A stretch of 64,000 nt of DNA from NCBI RefSeq assembly GCF_002776525.5, contig NC_045441.1, positions 120,018,341-120,082,340 of the forward strand, written 5' to 3'. The notes beneath the pieces are model-generated. The model did no database searches. It was given only the letters and a program-made list of their open reading frames with translations, and was not told where the DNA came from. A program made the translations under genes and the position numbers. Shown here one piece after another: positions 1 through 11,730 of this stretch (its first letter is position 1; each line of letters starts with the position of its first letter). Origin of the DNA: Piliocolobus tephrosceles. Taxonomy: Eukaryota; Chordata; Mammalia; Primates; Cercopithecidae.

Positions 1-215
1 GAACAACTGTGTACAACATAGGTGTGTGTTCAAACATTGTGTTTGAACGTATGTTCTTCAATCTCTTGGGTATATAACTAAGAATGGAATGGCTGGGTCA
101 TATGGTAATTCTGTGTTTATTTTTTGAGGAACTGCAAAACTGGTTTTTACAGTGGCTGCATCATTTTACATCTCTACCAGCAGTGGGATTCCTGCAGACT
201 CTCATCAACAGGCAA
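1..215 (-). mobile_element. Old L1 (L1M-type) ORF2 fragment
   Basis: The sequence reads as the antisense of the 3' part of L1 ORF2: the stretch around 65-110 (ctgggtcatatggtaatt) and the later 'gaactgcaaaac' and 'cagtggctgc' blocks are the usual reverse-complement L1 signatures. It is diverged and runs off the left edge, so its full extent is unknown. Confidence 0.75.
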
Positions 216-419
216 TGAAAAGTGATAAGCAAATTTTCTTTGACTCTCATTTCATTTTGCCTCTTTCACTTGGAAATTTAAATAATAGAAATCGACAAAG
301 AAGAGATTAAGCATTTTTATATTTACCACCCAGAGATGAACATTAATGCTTTGTTTGGGCTTCAGATATTTTTAAGTAAATAGAACATAACAGATTAAAA
401 AACCTAAGCCCCCTTTTCC

Positions 420-1020
420 CCGTTACCTCACCTATTATGTGGCCCCCTCTCCAGAGATAATCATTATCACAACTTGGTATCTATCCTTCTAGACTGTATC
501 TTATTAGTATTACAAATATTACAAATACATTACATGTCTCAACATGTTCTTTAAACTTTAAGTATGTGCTATCGTACTGTTTTCATCCTGCAACTTGCCT
601 TTTCTCTAAAAAGAGCTTTCTTGAGATACATAACTGGCACACAATAAACTGCACATATTTAATGCATAGTCAGATGAGTTTGGACATATGCCTACAGTAA
701 ACTGCACATATTTAATGCATAATCGGATGAGTTTGGACATACGCTTACATCCATGAAACCATCACCACAGTCAAGTTAACAGACGTAACTGTAAGCTCCA
801 GAGTTTCCTTGTGTCCCTTTATTTTGGGATACGTGCATGGATGGTGAAAACATTTAACACAAACTGTCATCTTTAATACATTTTAAAGTGTATACTACAG
901 CACTGTTGACTGTGTATTAATACGATGCTAAATAGATCTCTTCAACTAATTCATTTTGCATCACTGAAACCGTATATCAATTAAACAACTCTCCATTTTC
1001 CTCTCCCCTGAAACATGCCT
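420..1020 (-). mobile_element. Probable old L1 3'-region fragment
   Basis: Text such as 'catgaaaccatcaccacag' and 'ttgagatacataactggcac' resembles antisense 3' regions of old mammalian L1 subfamilies. Divergence is high and the boundaries are approximate. It contains a local tandem duplication, listed separately. Confidence 0.45.
645..750. repeat. 53-bp tandem duplication
   Basis: Two head-to-tail 53-base units, 645-697 and 698-750, differ at five positions. The unit begins 'taaactgcacatattt'. The duplication lies inside L1-like sequence; consensus L1 would be expected to hold one copy, so it is a local duplication, old enough to have gathered substitutions. Confidence 0.9.
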
Positions 1021-1279
1021 TTTAAAATAAAGTTTTTTTTTTTTTTTTTGAAGTCTATCCAGTGATGTGCTAGTAGATGTTTAACAACCAGCTCCTGTGG
1101 AGAGGGGATGATTTGTGGCTTTTGCTAATTTCCATGTTGTAAATACTCCTAACATAGCTTATACCAAGCTATAGATGTAACATCGACCAGCTCACAAAAC
1201 TGAAATGTTAGCATTTAGTTCTCATGAGCTAGCTTCAGTGTGCCACTAAATCCGTCCCTATTGATGTTGAGATCTGAGT

Positions 1280-1575
1280 TTTTCTTTTTCTTTTTTATAT
1301 CCTTAAGACTGTATCACAGTGTTTTTATCCATCACCCTATCGATGGACATCTAGACTATGTCTAGGCCTTCACTGTTACAAAATGGTGCTACAGTAAACA
1401 TTCTTCTGCATAGCCCTTGTGCACAGAAGGTATGTTTACTAGATGTGGAAACACTGTTATCTGAAGTAGTTGCCCAGTTCACGCACTTCACAAGCAGTAT
1501 GTGAGAGATCCCATTTCCCCACAACCTTGCAATACTTTGTCTTGTCAGACTTGCTTTTGCCCATCTAAAGGTCAT
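1280..1575 (-). mobile_element. Old L1 fragment
   Basis: The block 'ccatcaccctatcgatggac' followed by 'gtgctacagtaaacattctt' matches the general antisense pattern of the L1 ORF2 3' region. The insertion junctions are not visible. It ends at the AT-rich tail of the next Alu. Confidence 0.55.
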
Positions 1576-1656
1576 AATTCCATTTATTTATTTATTTAAT
1601 TCCATTTATTTATTTATTTTTATTTTATTTTATTTTATTTTATTTTATTTTTTTTT
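1576..1656. repeat. (TTTA)n/(TTTTA)n tract with duplicated target
   Basis: An 'aattccatttatttattt' block occurs twice (about 1576 and 1599), followed by a TTTTA microsatellite that runs into the poly-T of the minus-strand Alu. A third partial copy, 'aattccatt', follows the Alu at 1938. The first copies are therefore the target-site duplication plus a local slip. Confidence 0.8.
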
Positions 1657-1937
1657 GAGACAGTCTCTCACGCTGTCGCCCAGGCTGGAGCACAGTGGCA
1701 CGATCTCGGCTCACTGCAGGCTCCACCTCACAGGTTCATGCCATTCTCCTGCCTCAGCCTCCTGAGTAGCTGAGACTACAGGCACCCGCCACCACGCCCA
1801 GTTACTTTTTTGTATTTTTAGTAGAGACAGGGTTTCACCGTGTTAGCCAGGATGGTCTCCATCTCCTGACCTCGTGATCCACCCTCCTCGGCCTCCCAAA
1901 GTGCTGGGATTACAGGCTTGAGCCACTAAGCCTGGCC
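1650..1937 (-). mobile_element. Alu, full length (AluY/late AluS type)
   Basis: A complete dimeric Alu in reverse orientation, starting with poly-T and 'gagacagtctctcacgctgt' and ending '...cctggcc'. The 'gtgttagccaggatggtctc' and 'cctgacctcgtgatcc' diagnostics point to AluY or a late AluS. Flanks share 'aattccatt'. Confidence 0.95.
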
Positions 1938-3119
1938 AATTCCATTGATTTTTTAACATAGTTGTCCCTCACTGTGAGATCCAGTAACTATTCATAATTA
2001 CCTATATGTTTATAATTTCATTTTCCCCCATTTAATTCCAGTATTCATCTGTCTGTAGTTGATTGTAATGAATACAAGAGGCTGTTGTGGAGTATCAATG
2101 CCAGACCCCAGATAAGGACAACATGGTTACGTAGCTTCTCTCTGAATTTAAGAGAAATGTATAGCTTTAATTTGGGAATTTGGAAATAGAAGCTAAGGTG
2201 TGTGTAAGACTATATTGGTTATTGCAGTCTTTACCTGCAAGCAACAAAGAACCACAGTAACCGTGACTTAAACAAATGTGATGGGTGTTTATTTCAAGCA
2301 ATAAGTCAGAATCTAGTAAAGGAGGCAGTGGTGCCATCCTGGACCCAGGCTCCTGCCATCCTTCTCTGCTACCCTTAGCTGTAGGCTGTAATTTTCATGC
2401 TCCTCATCTCACGGTTGCAAGATGGCTGCCGCAGCTTTAGGCTTCACATCAGCACTCAAGGCAGAAGGAGCAGTGCTTGAGTAGAAACACAACAGCGTTC
2501 ATGTAAATACCTAGAAGCCTTTTGTCAGCATCACTAACCAGACCTGTGTCACAGGCCACCCGATGTATTAGGCAAGTATTTAATGGGATATATTTTCTCT
2601 CATCCTCTGAACAAAATTGTATTCTGTTAGGATGGGAAATGGGAAGATGGGAATTATCTGCAACAAGAGTTATTTGGAATGCGGTTTTTCATAGTAGCAT
2701 CAAATTGAGTGAATACTGGGAAATTATTCAGAGATACATACCATCCAAACCAAGAACAACCACGACAGAACACACAGTCGCCACATTCCATTGCTTTATA
2801 GGCTGCTGTTTTGTTATTTTACACTATCTATTAGATATCTAAATTTCACTTCTCTTTGTTCCTTTTTGCCAATTCAAAAAGAATTTAAAATGTTAGAATG
2901 GACAAATACTAGTGAGGCACATGTTATCTAATGATGAGTTTTCAGGCATTCCTTGTGCCATGAACATGAAGAAAACAGAATCATTATAGGCTCTAGGGTG
3001 CAGTAGAGATGCACATGGGACTAAAACAACTTGCATTTGTCATTTACTGTTTTGTTTGTAGGACAAGTCTCTTTTAATGTCTCATATTATTGACATAACT
3101 CATGAATGCTTTTTTCCAG
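1938..3119. other. Non-Alu sequence with an unassigned old repeat
   Basis: No gene is seen. Between about 2205 and 2500 the sequence has the feel of an old interspersed repeat (the 'caagatggctgccgcagc' block and 'gtgggtgttta'-like text), but I cannot assign a family. The + strand ORF at 2522-2842 (106 codons) has no recognisable motif and I do not treat it as a gene. Confidence 0.4.
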
Positions 3120-3193
3120 AGTTGATGGCACTTAACAATATGTGCAGGCAGGACCGAAAAAAGGTGTGGTGCCTTCCAGCCCACAAATCAAAG
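3120..3193 (+). other. Candidate exon bounded by splice-like sites
   Basis: A 74-base segment lies between a good acceptor (gctttttt-ccag, ending 3119) and a strong donor (AAG|gtgagt, intron from 3194). One frame is open across its whole length, two bases plus 24 codons, starting LMALNNMCRQ and ending PAHKSK; the other two frames contain stops. The product is not recognised. An open frame of 24 codons is common by chance, so the splice sites are the main support. No second exon that clearly joins in phase was found. Confidence 0.25.
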
Positions 3194-3754
3194 GTGAGTC
3201 ATGAGAATGCTGTCCATTAAACAGGAAGGAGGAGAATTGGATATGGAAGTAGGACATGCATTAGATTCCACAGCAATTAGGCTTTTCTATAAAAGAAGCA
3301 GCTGCTTTTTGGAACTTGAAAGTAGAATAAAAGAGGAGCATTTAAAGGAGTTCTTGAGGAAGGCACACCAAGGTACTTGACTAATTGTAGTTAGCTAACG
3401 AATACCTCCTGTAATAAAACCTGAACTGTGGAAGGGAATCATTGATCAACTTCCTAGGAACACCCTGTCACTGTACTGTACCTGCAGTGTATCAGCATTC
3501 GGACACAAAGACAGTGGGTGTGCAGGTGTGTGTCTGTGTCATTTGGTTATATTCATTTACTGCAGTTTCCATTTTATACATTATTCTAGTATAGGTCAGA
3601 GAAGCAAAGAGTCATCTACTATCAGGGGCTTGTTTTACATTGTACATGCCCAGTGGAAAGATTTCCCTTCTAACTTTGCTAGATTCTAAGCCTGAAATGA
3701 GAGGAAAAAAACACTTGAACTATCGTTTAAGTTCCATATCCAAGTCTGATCTAT

Positions 3755-3864
3755 TCTGATCTATTTAAGTTTTTAAAAAGAAGACAATGTAACTCTATAT
3801 AGAAGCAGTCTGATCTATTTAAGTTTTTAAAAAGAAGACAATGTAACTCTATATCCTGAAGCAG
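3755..3864. repeat. 54-bp tandem duplication
   Basis: Unit 1 (3755-3808) and unit 2 (3809-about 3864) are identical over the first 46 bases (tctgatctatttaagttt...). A 10-base 'tctgatctat' is also duplicated just upstream at 3745. The near-perfect identity suggests a recent event. Confidence 0.95.
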
Positions 3865-4074
3865 CATGGCAGCGAATCAAGGAACAAAACTTTAAATCTA
3901 CTGTCCCTCTTTTTCCCACTGCTCTCTACCTTGTAGGGTAACAGAGAAACTTTGATGGGATGTTCAACTTCAGTAATTTTGACTCCATTTATTAGAAAAT
4001 AATATTATCCTTACAATATATAACTGAAGTATTTTCTCCATTGTGATTTTCCTTATGTCTGAGAACACAGAGAT

Positions 4075-4290
4075 CCTTGGAAGTCAGGCAGAGATGAGTT
4101 CAAATCCTGATACTGTCACTTAGTAGTTGTGCAACCCTGACTGCATTACTCAGCCTTGACAAATCTCCATATCTTAACCTGAAAAATGGGGATAATACTT
4201 TATGTGCTTTGCAGAGTTTGTTGTGAACATTGAGTGAGATTAGGTAAAGTGCCTAGCACCATGCCTGGAATTACTGAGTGCTTAAATGCA
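4075..4290 (+). mobile_element. MIR SINE fragment
   Basis: A tRNA-derived MIR core is recognisable: 'gttcaaatcctgatactg', then 'cctgaaaaatggggataata', then 'agtgcctagcaccatgcctg'. It is strongly diverged. Confidence 0.75.
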
Positions 4291-4837
4291 AACTGCAGAT
4301 TAGTAGGATTTGATCTGTGACTTAACTTCATATACTTATTTAGGAAAGCATATATTTTGTCACATAAGGCAAGTACTTGATTATTAACAAAAATGGTCTT
4401 CCTCAACATTGTGGAAGCAGTGCATACCTCAACAACTGTGCACTGCCTTCATGTTTGTGTACATGTACTTATGGAAGGGAGCTAGACACTTTCACCTTCA
4501 TCAAGTTGCTGTGCAGGTGAAATGATAGTTAGGATTTCATACCTGACACATGGGGGGCTTAGCAGATGTTAGCTCCCTTGTACTGTGTCCCCTACTTTCC
4601 GAAACACTCTGTACCTCCATAAGTGTATCTTTTCTCTTAGAAGGGCCATCGAGAGGTGGGGGCAGAGGAATGATTCTGGGGCCAGGGATCTTCCTCCAGG
4701 GCCCTTGAAGTCAGACTCTTATCTTGTTTTGGATGATCACTAAGCTATTTGGATTAACACAGCTAAGAGATACAATGGCTCTCTCCATTCACAGATTAAC
4801 AGGACCAGAAAATCAATATGAAGAAAGCATTTACTAA
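4291..4837. other. Unassigned sequence before the long L1
   Basis: No gene, RNA or clear repeat is recognised. The short ORFs here carry no motif. The L1 5' end is placed at about 4838 by the 'gagatggcaaaatagaaggc' signature, so some of the preceding bases may be L1 target flank. Confidence 0.4.
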
Positions 4838-5443
4838 GTGTCATCACCGAGATGGCAAAATAGAAGGCAACCTGCTCATATACCCCAACTACAATATGGG
4901 TACAATAATTTTTGTACGCATCTACAGTCAAAAGTCCGTCAGTGGGATCCTCAGGATTCAGGTAGGAGTTTGTGAAACCCTGAGAGGGCCCAAGACCTAG
5001 GGGGGTTTTTTTGAAAGTACAGACCAACACCCAGGTCAGCTGATCTGGTGAGCTTGCTTCCAGGTTTATGCCTGGAAATGGCCAAGAAACATTCTGCATG
5101 GATAGGATCATTCCCCAACTACAGAAGGAGGGGCAAGAACTGAGAATGGGACCTCTTGGGATCTGCTGTTGGCTACAGCCCTGTTTGGCCTTGAGCTTGC
5201 AACCAAAACTATCTGCCAAGGAGTCTAGAAGGAATTGTGCATACTAGTGCCTTGGCAGAAAGACTCATTTGCCCACTGACATCAGTCTCAGCAGTGAACC
5301 TGGAAGTGCCCCTGTGGCTCTGCTCCAGCCTTTCTCAGCTGATGTCTCAGTTCAGAGGTGCTCATGTAAGGACTCAGAAGGAGACTTGCCCATATCCCAC
5401 AACCCAAAAGTCTGACTGTCCCCAACACACTTGCCAACCTCTA

Positions 5444-5971
5444 TCTCATAGCACATCCCAAGTAGACTCAGTCTCAGCTGCACCCTGCCCTCTGCAGCAA
5501 CCAGGGAACTATCCTATTTGTGCTGAGACCTGCTGGGAGATGTGTACTTGTCTGGCCCAACAAGATGGGCTCTTTAGCTTCCATCATTTAGCAATCCCAA
5601 GGAGACCCAGACTCAGCTCCAGCCCCTCCTACTGTAGACAAGAAACTATCTTATTTGTGAGACACTTGCTGGGTGATATAAACTCCTCTGAGCTGAAACT
5701 GGGCTCTCCAGTCTCTCATAGCAGATTCCACGGGGCCCAGTCTCAGCTGTAGCCCCTACTGCTGCAGTCTAGAAACTACCCAACTCATACCAGCTGGGTG
5801 ATGCATGTTCATCTGAGACAATGAGATAAGCCCACCAGCTGCCTCTCACAGCAGTTCCTGAAGTGGTCCAGTCTCAACTCCATCTCCTCTTGCTGCAGTT
5901 GAGAATTGCAGAGATCTTGTAGGAGACACACTTGTCTGGGCCACAAGGATGGTTTTCTGGACTCGGGTCCC
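5444..5971 (+). repeat. Tandem units of about 130 bp in the L1 5' region
   Basis: Four diverged head-to-tail units begin near 5444, 5581, 5714 and 5844. Each carries 'tca-agca--tccca-g--gaccca', 'gtctcagct-cagccc', 'tgcag' and a 'ctgggtgat/gagac' segment. A more decayed unit may precede them at 5280-5440. A tandem 5'UTR is plausible for this L1 group; this is inference. The 171-codon ORF at 5237-5752 is only a reading through these units. Confidence 0.75.
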
Positions 5972-6189
5972 TCAGTCCAGTATCTGCCTGGGGTCTTCCC
6001 TAACTCCATCTGGGCTGGAAAGCCATGTCAACCTCAGAGTCCTCATGAAACTCATGGCTAGCCTGGGCTTGGAGTGTCCTCTAGTGCTGAGATGGCTGCA
6101 GTGATCACAGGTTCAGGAAACACAACAGTCAGTCAGGTTAGAATCCACAAGACCCTCTGAAGGACAGGCACAAAGCCAGAATGCAAAGA

Positions 6190-7110
6190 CTAAAATACCT
6201 AATTCCTAAATGTGCAGACATTGTTGTGCTTCTACAAGCATCAGAAACATTCAGGGAAATATGACCTCACAAATGAGTTAAACAAGATGCCAGAGACCAA
6301 CGCTGCAGTGATAGAGATGTGTGATCTCTCAAATAATTCAAAATAGCTGCTTTAAGGAGACTCAATGAAATTCCAGAAAACAGAAAATCAATTCAGAAAT
6401 GTATCAGAAAAATTTAATAGAGACATTGAAAAATTTTTAAAAACCAAACAAAAAATCCTGTAGCTGAAAAATACAATGAATGGAAATGAAAAATGCAAAA
6501 TATAGAGCATCAATAGCAGAATTAATCAGTGAGAGATTATTTTAATATACTCAGAGAAGAAAAAAGAAAAAGGAATACAAAGAATGAACAAAGCTCATAG
6601 TATCTATGAGACAACATCAAAAAATAAAATATTCACTATTGGAATTAAAGAGGGAACTTAGAAAGACAAAGGGGTAGAAAGCTTATTCAAAGTAATAAGA
6701 GAAAGCTTTCCAACCCTGGAGAAAGATACAAATACCCAAGCTAGAAGAGCAAAGATCACCAATCAGATTCAACCCAAATAAGAATATCCCAAGACATATT
6801 ACATTGAACTTGCAAAAATGAAAGACAAAGAGAGGATTCTAAAAGCAGCAAGAGAAAAGAGGCAAATAACATGTAAGGGAGATCCAGTACTCCTGGCATC
6901 AGACTTCTCAGCAGAAACTTTTCAGGCCAGGAGGGAGACGATAATATTGAGAGTGTTGTAGGAAAAAAATCGCCAACCAAGAATACTGTATCAAGAAAAG
7001 TTCTTCAGAAATGGAGAGACAAAGACTGTCCCAGACAGACTATTATATTTATAGCAACCAGAACTGTCCCACAAAAAATGCTAAAGGAAATTCTTCAAAC
7101 TGAAAGAAAA
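6190..7110 (+). pseudogene. L1 ORF1-derived region, decayed
   Basis: The region is A-rich on the + strand and holds L1 ORF1 3'-part signatures such as 'attcaacccaaataagaata', 'agaggattctaaaagcagca', 'tttcaggccaggaggg' and 'aagaatactgtatc'. No long open frame remains. In living L1 the product is an RNA-binding coiled-coil trimer; here it cannot be made. Confidence 0.75.
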
Positions 7111-7692
7111 GGACTCTAATGTAATTATTATAGTAATATTGTAATTGTGATAATTAAATCACTTATATCTTTGGTCGGAAGACTAAAAGCCAAAACTATT
7201 AAAATAATAATGAAAATAACTTGTTAAGAGACAGGCAATAAAAAAGAGTAATTGGTGACATCAAAAATTGTAAATGTGGAGGAAGAAGGGAGTTAATCTG
7301 TTTGGGTTTTTTGTTTTTGTCTTTGCTTTGTTATGATCAAAATTAAGTTGGTATCAGTTTTAAATACCTGTTATAACTGGAGAATGTGTTTTGTAAGCTT
7401 AATGGTAACTACAAAGCTAAAACCTATAACAGATAGACTAAAAATAAAAAGGAACAAATTAAAACATACTACTAGAGAAAAATCACTTAACCACAAAGAA
7501 AGACAAAGAAAGGAAGAGAGGAGTTACATACAACTAGTAAACAAGTAACAAAATGGCAGCAGTGAGTCCTTATCTATCAATAGTAACACTGAATGTAAAT
7601 GGACTAAATTCTCCAACTAAAAAAACAAAGAGTAGCTGCATGGATTAAAAAACAAGACCCAACAATATGCTGTCTACAAGAAACTCACTTCA

Positions 7693-8012
7693 GGCTGGGC
7701 ACGGTGGCTCAAGCCTGTAATCTCAGCACTTTGGGAGGCCGAGACGGGCGGATCATGAGGTCAGGAGATCGAGACCATCCTGGCTAACACGGTGAAACCC
7801 CATCTCTACTAAAAAAAAAAAAAAAAATACAAAAAACTACCCGGGCGAGGTGGCGGGCGCCTGTAGTCCCAGCTACTCGGGAGGCTGAGGCAGGAGAATG
7901 GTGTGAACCTGGGAGGCGGAGCTTGCAGTGAGCTGAGATCCAGCCACTGCACTCCAGCCTGGGCAACGGAGCCAGACTCCGTCTCCTCAAAAAAAAAAAA
8001 AAAAAAAAAAAA
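7693..8012 (+). mobile_element. AluY with Old World monkey-like diagnostics
   Basis: A complete AluY with a 17-A middle linker and a long A tail. Flanking 'aagaaactcacttca' at 7678-7692 and 8013-8027 is a perfect 15-base target-site duplication. The right arm has 'gggcgaggtggcggg' and 'gagctgagatccagccactgc', features I associate with cercopithecoid AluY. It is the youngest-looking insertion in the window. Confidence 0.95.
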
Positions 8013-9718
8013 AAGAAACTCACTTCACCTGTAAAGACACACGTAGACTGAAAGTGAAGGGATAGAAAGATGATATCCTATGCAATGGAAACCATAAAAG
8101 AACAGGAGTAACTATATAAGCTAAAATAGACTTTAAAAACTGTGAAAAGAGATAAATAAGGTTATTATATAATGATTAAGAGGTCAATTCAGCTAGAGGA
8201 TATAACAAGAGTAAATATATATGCACCCAACACCAAAACACCCAAATATGCAAAGCAAATATTAATAGAGCTAAAAGGAGAGATAAACTGTAGTGCACCA
8301 GTAAGAGGGGATTTCAACATCCTACTTTTGACAATGGAAAGATCATCCAGGCAGAAAATTAACAAAGAAACATCAGAGTGAAACTGTACACCAAATGGAC
8401 CTAACAGACATTTACAGAATATTTCACCCAACTTCTACAGAATACACATTCTTTACCAGCACATGGAACATTCTCCAGGACAGACTATATGTTGGACCAT
8501 GAAACAAGTCTCAACAAATACAAAAAAGTGGAAATTAGATCAAGTATCTTTTCTGACCACAATAAATAAAATGAAGAATGTTAAAAACTGTACAAATACA
8601 TGGAAATTAAACAGCATGCTTCCAGACAACCAATTGGTCAGTGAAGAAACTAAGAAGGAAATTTAGAAATTTCTTGAAAAAAATAAAAATGGAAACAAAA
8701 CATACAAGAATCTATAGGGTACAGAAAAAGTAGTACTAACGTGGAATTTTATAGCAGTAAACATCCATATTTTTAAAAAGAGACTCAAAATAAACAACCT
8801 AACTATGCACATCAAGCAACTAGAAAAACAAGAACAAACCAAACCCAAATTTAGTAAAAGGAAATAAATAATAAAGATCAGAGCAGAAATAAATGAAATG
8901 AGACTAAAAAAAATTACAAAAGATCAACAAAACAAAAAGTTGGTTTCTTGAAAAGATAAACAAAATTGATAAACCTTTAGCTAGACTAAGATAAAAGTAA
9001 AGAAGACCCAAACAAATAAAATCAGAGACAAAAAAGGAAACATTACAACTAATACCACAGAAATCAAATAATCATTAGACTATCATGAACGACTATACAC
9101 AAACAAACTTAAATATCTAGAAGAAATGAATAAACTCCTGAACACGTACTCTACCATGACTGAACCATGAAGAAACAGAAAACCTAAACAGACAATAATA
9201 AGTCATGAGATGAAAGCTACAATAAAAAGTCTCCCCTCAGAACTTGGGACCTGCCAGATTCACTTCTGAATTCTAGCAAACACTTAAGGAAGACCTAATA
9301 CCAATTCTACTCAAATTATTTCAAATAAGTGAAGAGGAGAGAAACTCAATCTACCAGGCCAGCATTATCCTGATAAAACCAGACAAACACACTACCAAAA
9401 ACAGAAAAGAAAAGAAAAAACCAACTGTGGGCCAATATCCCTGATGAACATACATGTAAAAATCCTCCACAAAATACTAGCAAACAGAATTCAAAAACAT
9501 TAAAAAGATCTTTCACCATGATCAAGTGGATTCATCCCAGGGATGCAAGGATGGTTCAACATATGCAAATCAATAAACATGATACATCACATCAACAGAA
9601 TGAAGGACAAAAACCATGTGATTATTTCAATGAATGTTGAAAAAACATTCAGTTAAATTCAATGTCCCTTCATGAAAAAAAATCCTCAACAAACTTGGTA
9701 TAAAAAGAACATACCTCA

Positions 9719-9830
9719 GGCCAGGCACAGTGGCGCAGGCCTGTAATCCCAGCATTTTGGGAGGGTGAGACAGGTGGATCACTTGAAGTCAGGAGTTCAA
9801 GACCACCCTGGCCAATGTGGTGAAACCCTG
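9719..9830 (+). mobile_element. AluS, left part (host of THE1)
   Basis: The Alu left arm runs from 'ggccaggcacagtggc' to 'ggtgaaaccctg', with AluS diagnostics ('gtggatcacttga-gtcaggagttc', 'ctggccaa'). It stops where the THE1 LTR begins. The composite is flanked by 'gaacatacctca' (9707-9718) and 'gaaatacctca' (12374-12384), the target duplication made when this Alu entered the L1. Confidence 0.92.
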
Positions 9831-10178
9831 TGATATGGTTTGGCTGTGTAACCCACCAAATCTCAACTTGAATTGTATCTCCCAGAATTCCCACATTGTG
9901 AGAGAGACCCAGTAAGAGGTAACTGCATCATAGGGGCCGCCTTTCCTGTCCTATTCTGATGATAGTAAGTCTCGTGAGATCTGATGGGTTTATTAGGGGT
10001 TTCCGCTTTTGCTTCCTTCTTATTTTTCTCTTGCTACCACCATGTAAGAAGTGCCTTTCGCCTCCTGCCGTGATTCTGAGGCCTCCCCAGCCATGTGGAA
10101 CTGTAAGTCCAATTAAACCTCTGTTTGTTCCCAGTTTTGGGTATGTCTTTATCAGCAGCATGAAAACGAACTAATACA
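9831..10178 (+). mobile_element. THE1 5' LTR (MaLR)
   Basis: The LTR opens 'tgatatggtttggctgtg' and ends 'gaactaataca'. The internal 'tctcgtgagatctgatgg' and 'aagaagtgcctttcgcct' blocks are THE1 hallmarks. It shares odd features with its 3' partner, such as 'cagttttgggtatgtc' near the end, showing the two LTRs belong to one insertion. Confidence 0.95.
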
Positions 10179-11730
10179 GTAAATTGGTACCAGTAGAGTA
10201 GGGCGTTGCTGAAAAGATACCTGAAAATGTGGAAGTGACTTTGGAACTGGGTAACAGGCAGAGGTTAGAACAGTTTGAAGAACTCAGAGTAAGACCGGAA
10301 AATGTGGAAAAGTTTGGAGCCTCCTAGAAGCTTTGACAAAAATGCTGGTAGTGATATGAACAATAAGGTGCAGGCAAAGGTGGTCTAAGATGGAGATGAG
10401 GAACTTGTTGGGAACTGGAGCAAAGCTGACTCTTGTTATGTTTTAGCAAAGAGACTGGTGGCATTTTGCCCCTGGTCCTAGAGATTTGTGGAAATTTTGA
10501 ACTTGAAAGAGAGGATTTAGGGTATCTGGTGGAAGAAATTTCTAAGCAGCAAAGCATTCAAAAATGTGACTTGGGTGCTGTTAAAAAGCATTCCATCTTA
10601 AAAGGGAAACAGAGCATAAGAGTTCAGAAAATTTGCAGCCTGATGATGTAGTAGAAAAGAAAAAACAATTTTTTGAGGAGAAATTCAAGCTGGCTGCAGA
10701 AATTTGCATAAATAGCAAGGAGCCTCATATTAATCCCCAAGACCATGGGTAAAGCGTCTCTCTAGGCCATGTCAGAGACCTTCACAGCAGCCGTTCCCAT
10801 CACAGGCCTGGAGGCCCAGGAGGAAAAAGTGGTTTTGTGGGCCAGACTCAGGGGGGTACCCATGCTGGTGCCCTGTGTCCCAGCCACTCCAGCCGTGGCT
10901 GAAAGGGGCCAACAAAGACCACAGGCTGTGGCTTCAGAGGGTTGAAACCCCAAGCCTTGGTAGCTTCTGCATGGTGTTGAGGTTGTGGGTACACAGAATG
11001 GAGGTTTGGGAACCTTGGCCTAGATTTCAGAAGATGAATGGAAATGGCTGGACGCCTAGGCAAAAGTTTGCTGCAGGGGTGGGGCCCTCATGGAGAACCT
11101 TTGCTAGGATGGTGTGGAAGGGAAATGTGGAGTCGGAGCCCCCACATAGAATCCCTACTAGGGCACTGCCTACTGGAGCTATGAGAAGAGGGCCACTGTA
11201 CTCCAGATCTCAGAATGGTAGATCCACCAACAGCTTGCACCGTGCACCTGGAAAAGCTGCAGACACTCAATGTCAGCCCATGAAAGCAGCCAGGAGGGAG
11301 GTTGTACCCTGCAAATCCACAGGGGTGGAGCTGCCCAAGACCATGGAAACCCACCTGACCTGTTACATCAGCGTGACCTGGATGTGAGACCTGGAGTTAA
11401 AGGAGATAATTTTGAAGCTTTAAAATTTGACTGCCCCACTGCATTTTGGACTTGCATGGGACCTGTAATCCTTTGTTTCGGCCAGTTTCTCCCAATTGGA
11501 ATGGCTGTATTTACCCAATACCTGTACCTACATTGTATCTAGGAAGTAACTAGCTGTTTTTGATTTTACAGGCTCACAGGCAGGAGGGACTAGTCTTGTT
11601 TTAGATGAGACTTTGGACTGTGGACTTTTAGGTTAATGCTGAAATGAGTTAAGACTTTGGGGGACTGTTGGGAAGGCATGATTGGTTTTGAAATGTGAGG
11701 ACATGAGATTTGGAGGAGCCAGAGGCAGAA
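10179..11730 (+). mobile_element. THE1 internal region, non-coding
   Basis: The sequence after the LTR ('taaattggtacc...') through the purine-rich stretch before the 3' LTR (11711-11730) matches the general THE1 internal sequence. MaLR elements lack functional retroviral genes, and the ORFs seen here (for example 10875-11387, 170 codons) are readings of this non-coding region, not proteins. Confidence 0.92.

Noticed and set aside
5237..5752. 171-codon plus-strand ORF
   Set aside because: It is a reading through the tandem L1 5' units; no codon constraint expected.
10875..11387. 170-codon ORF that could be taken for a gene
   Set aside because: It lies entirely within the non-coding THE1 internal region.
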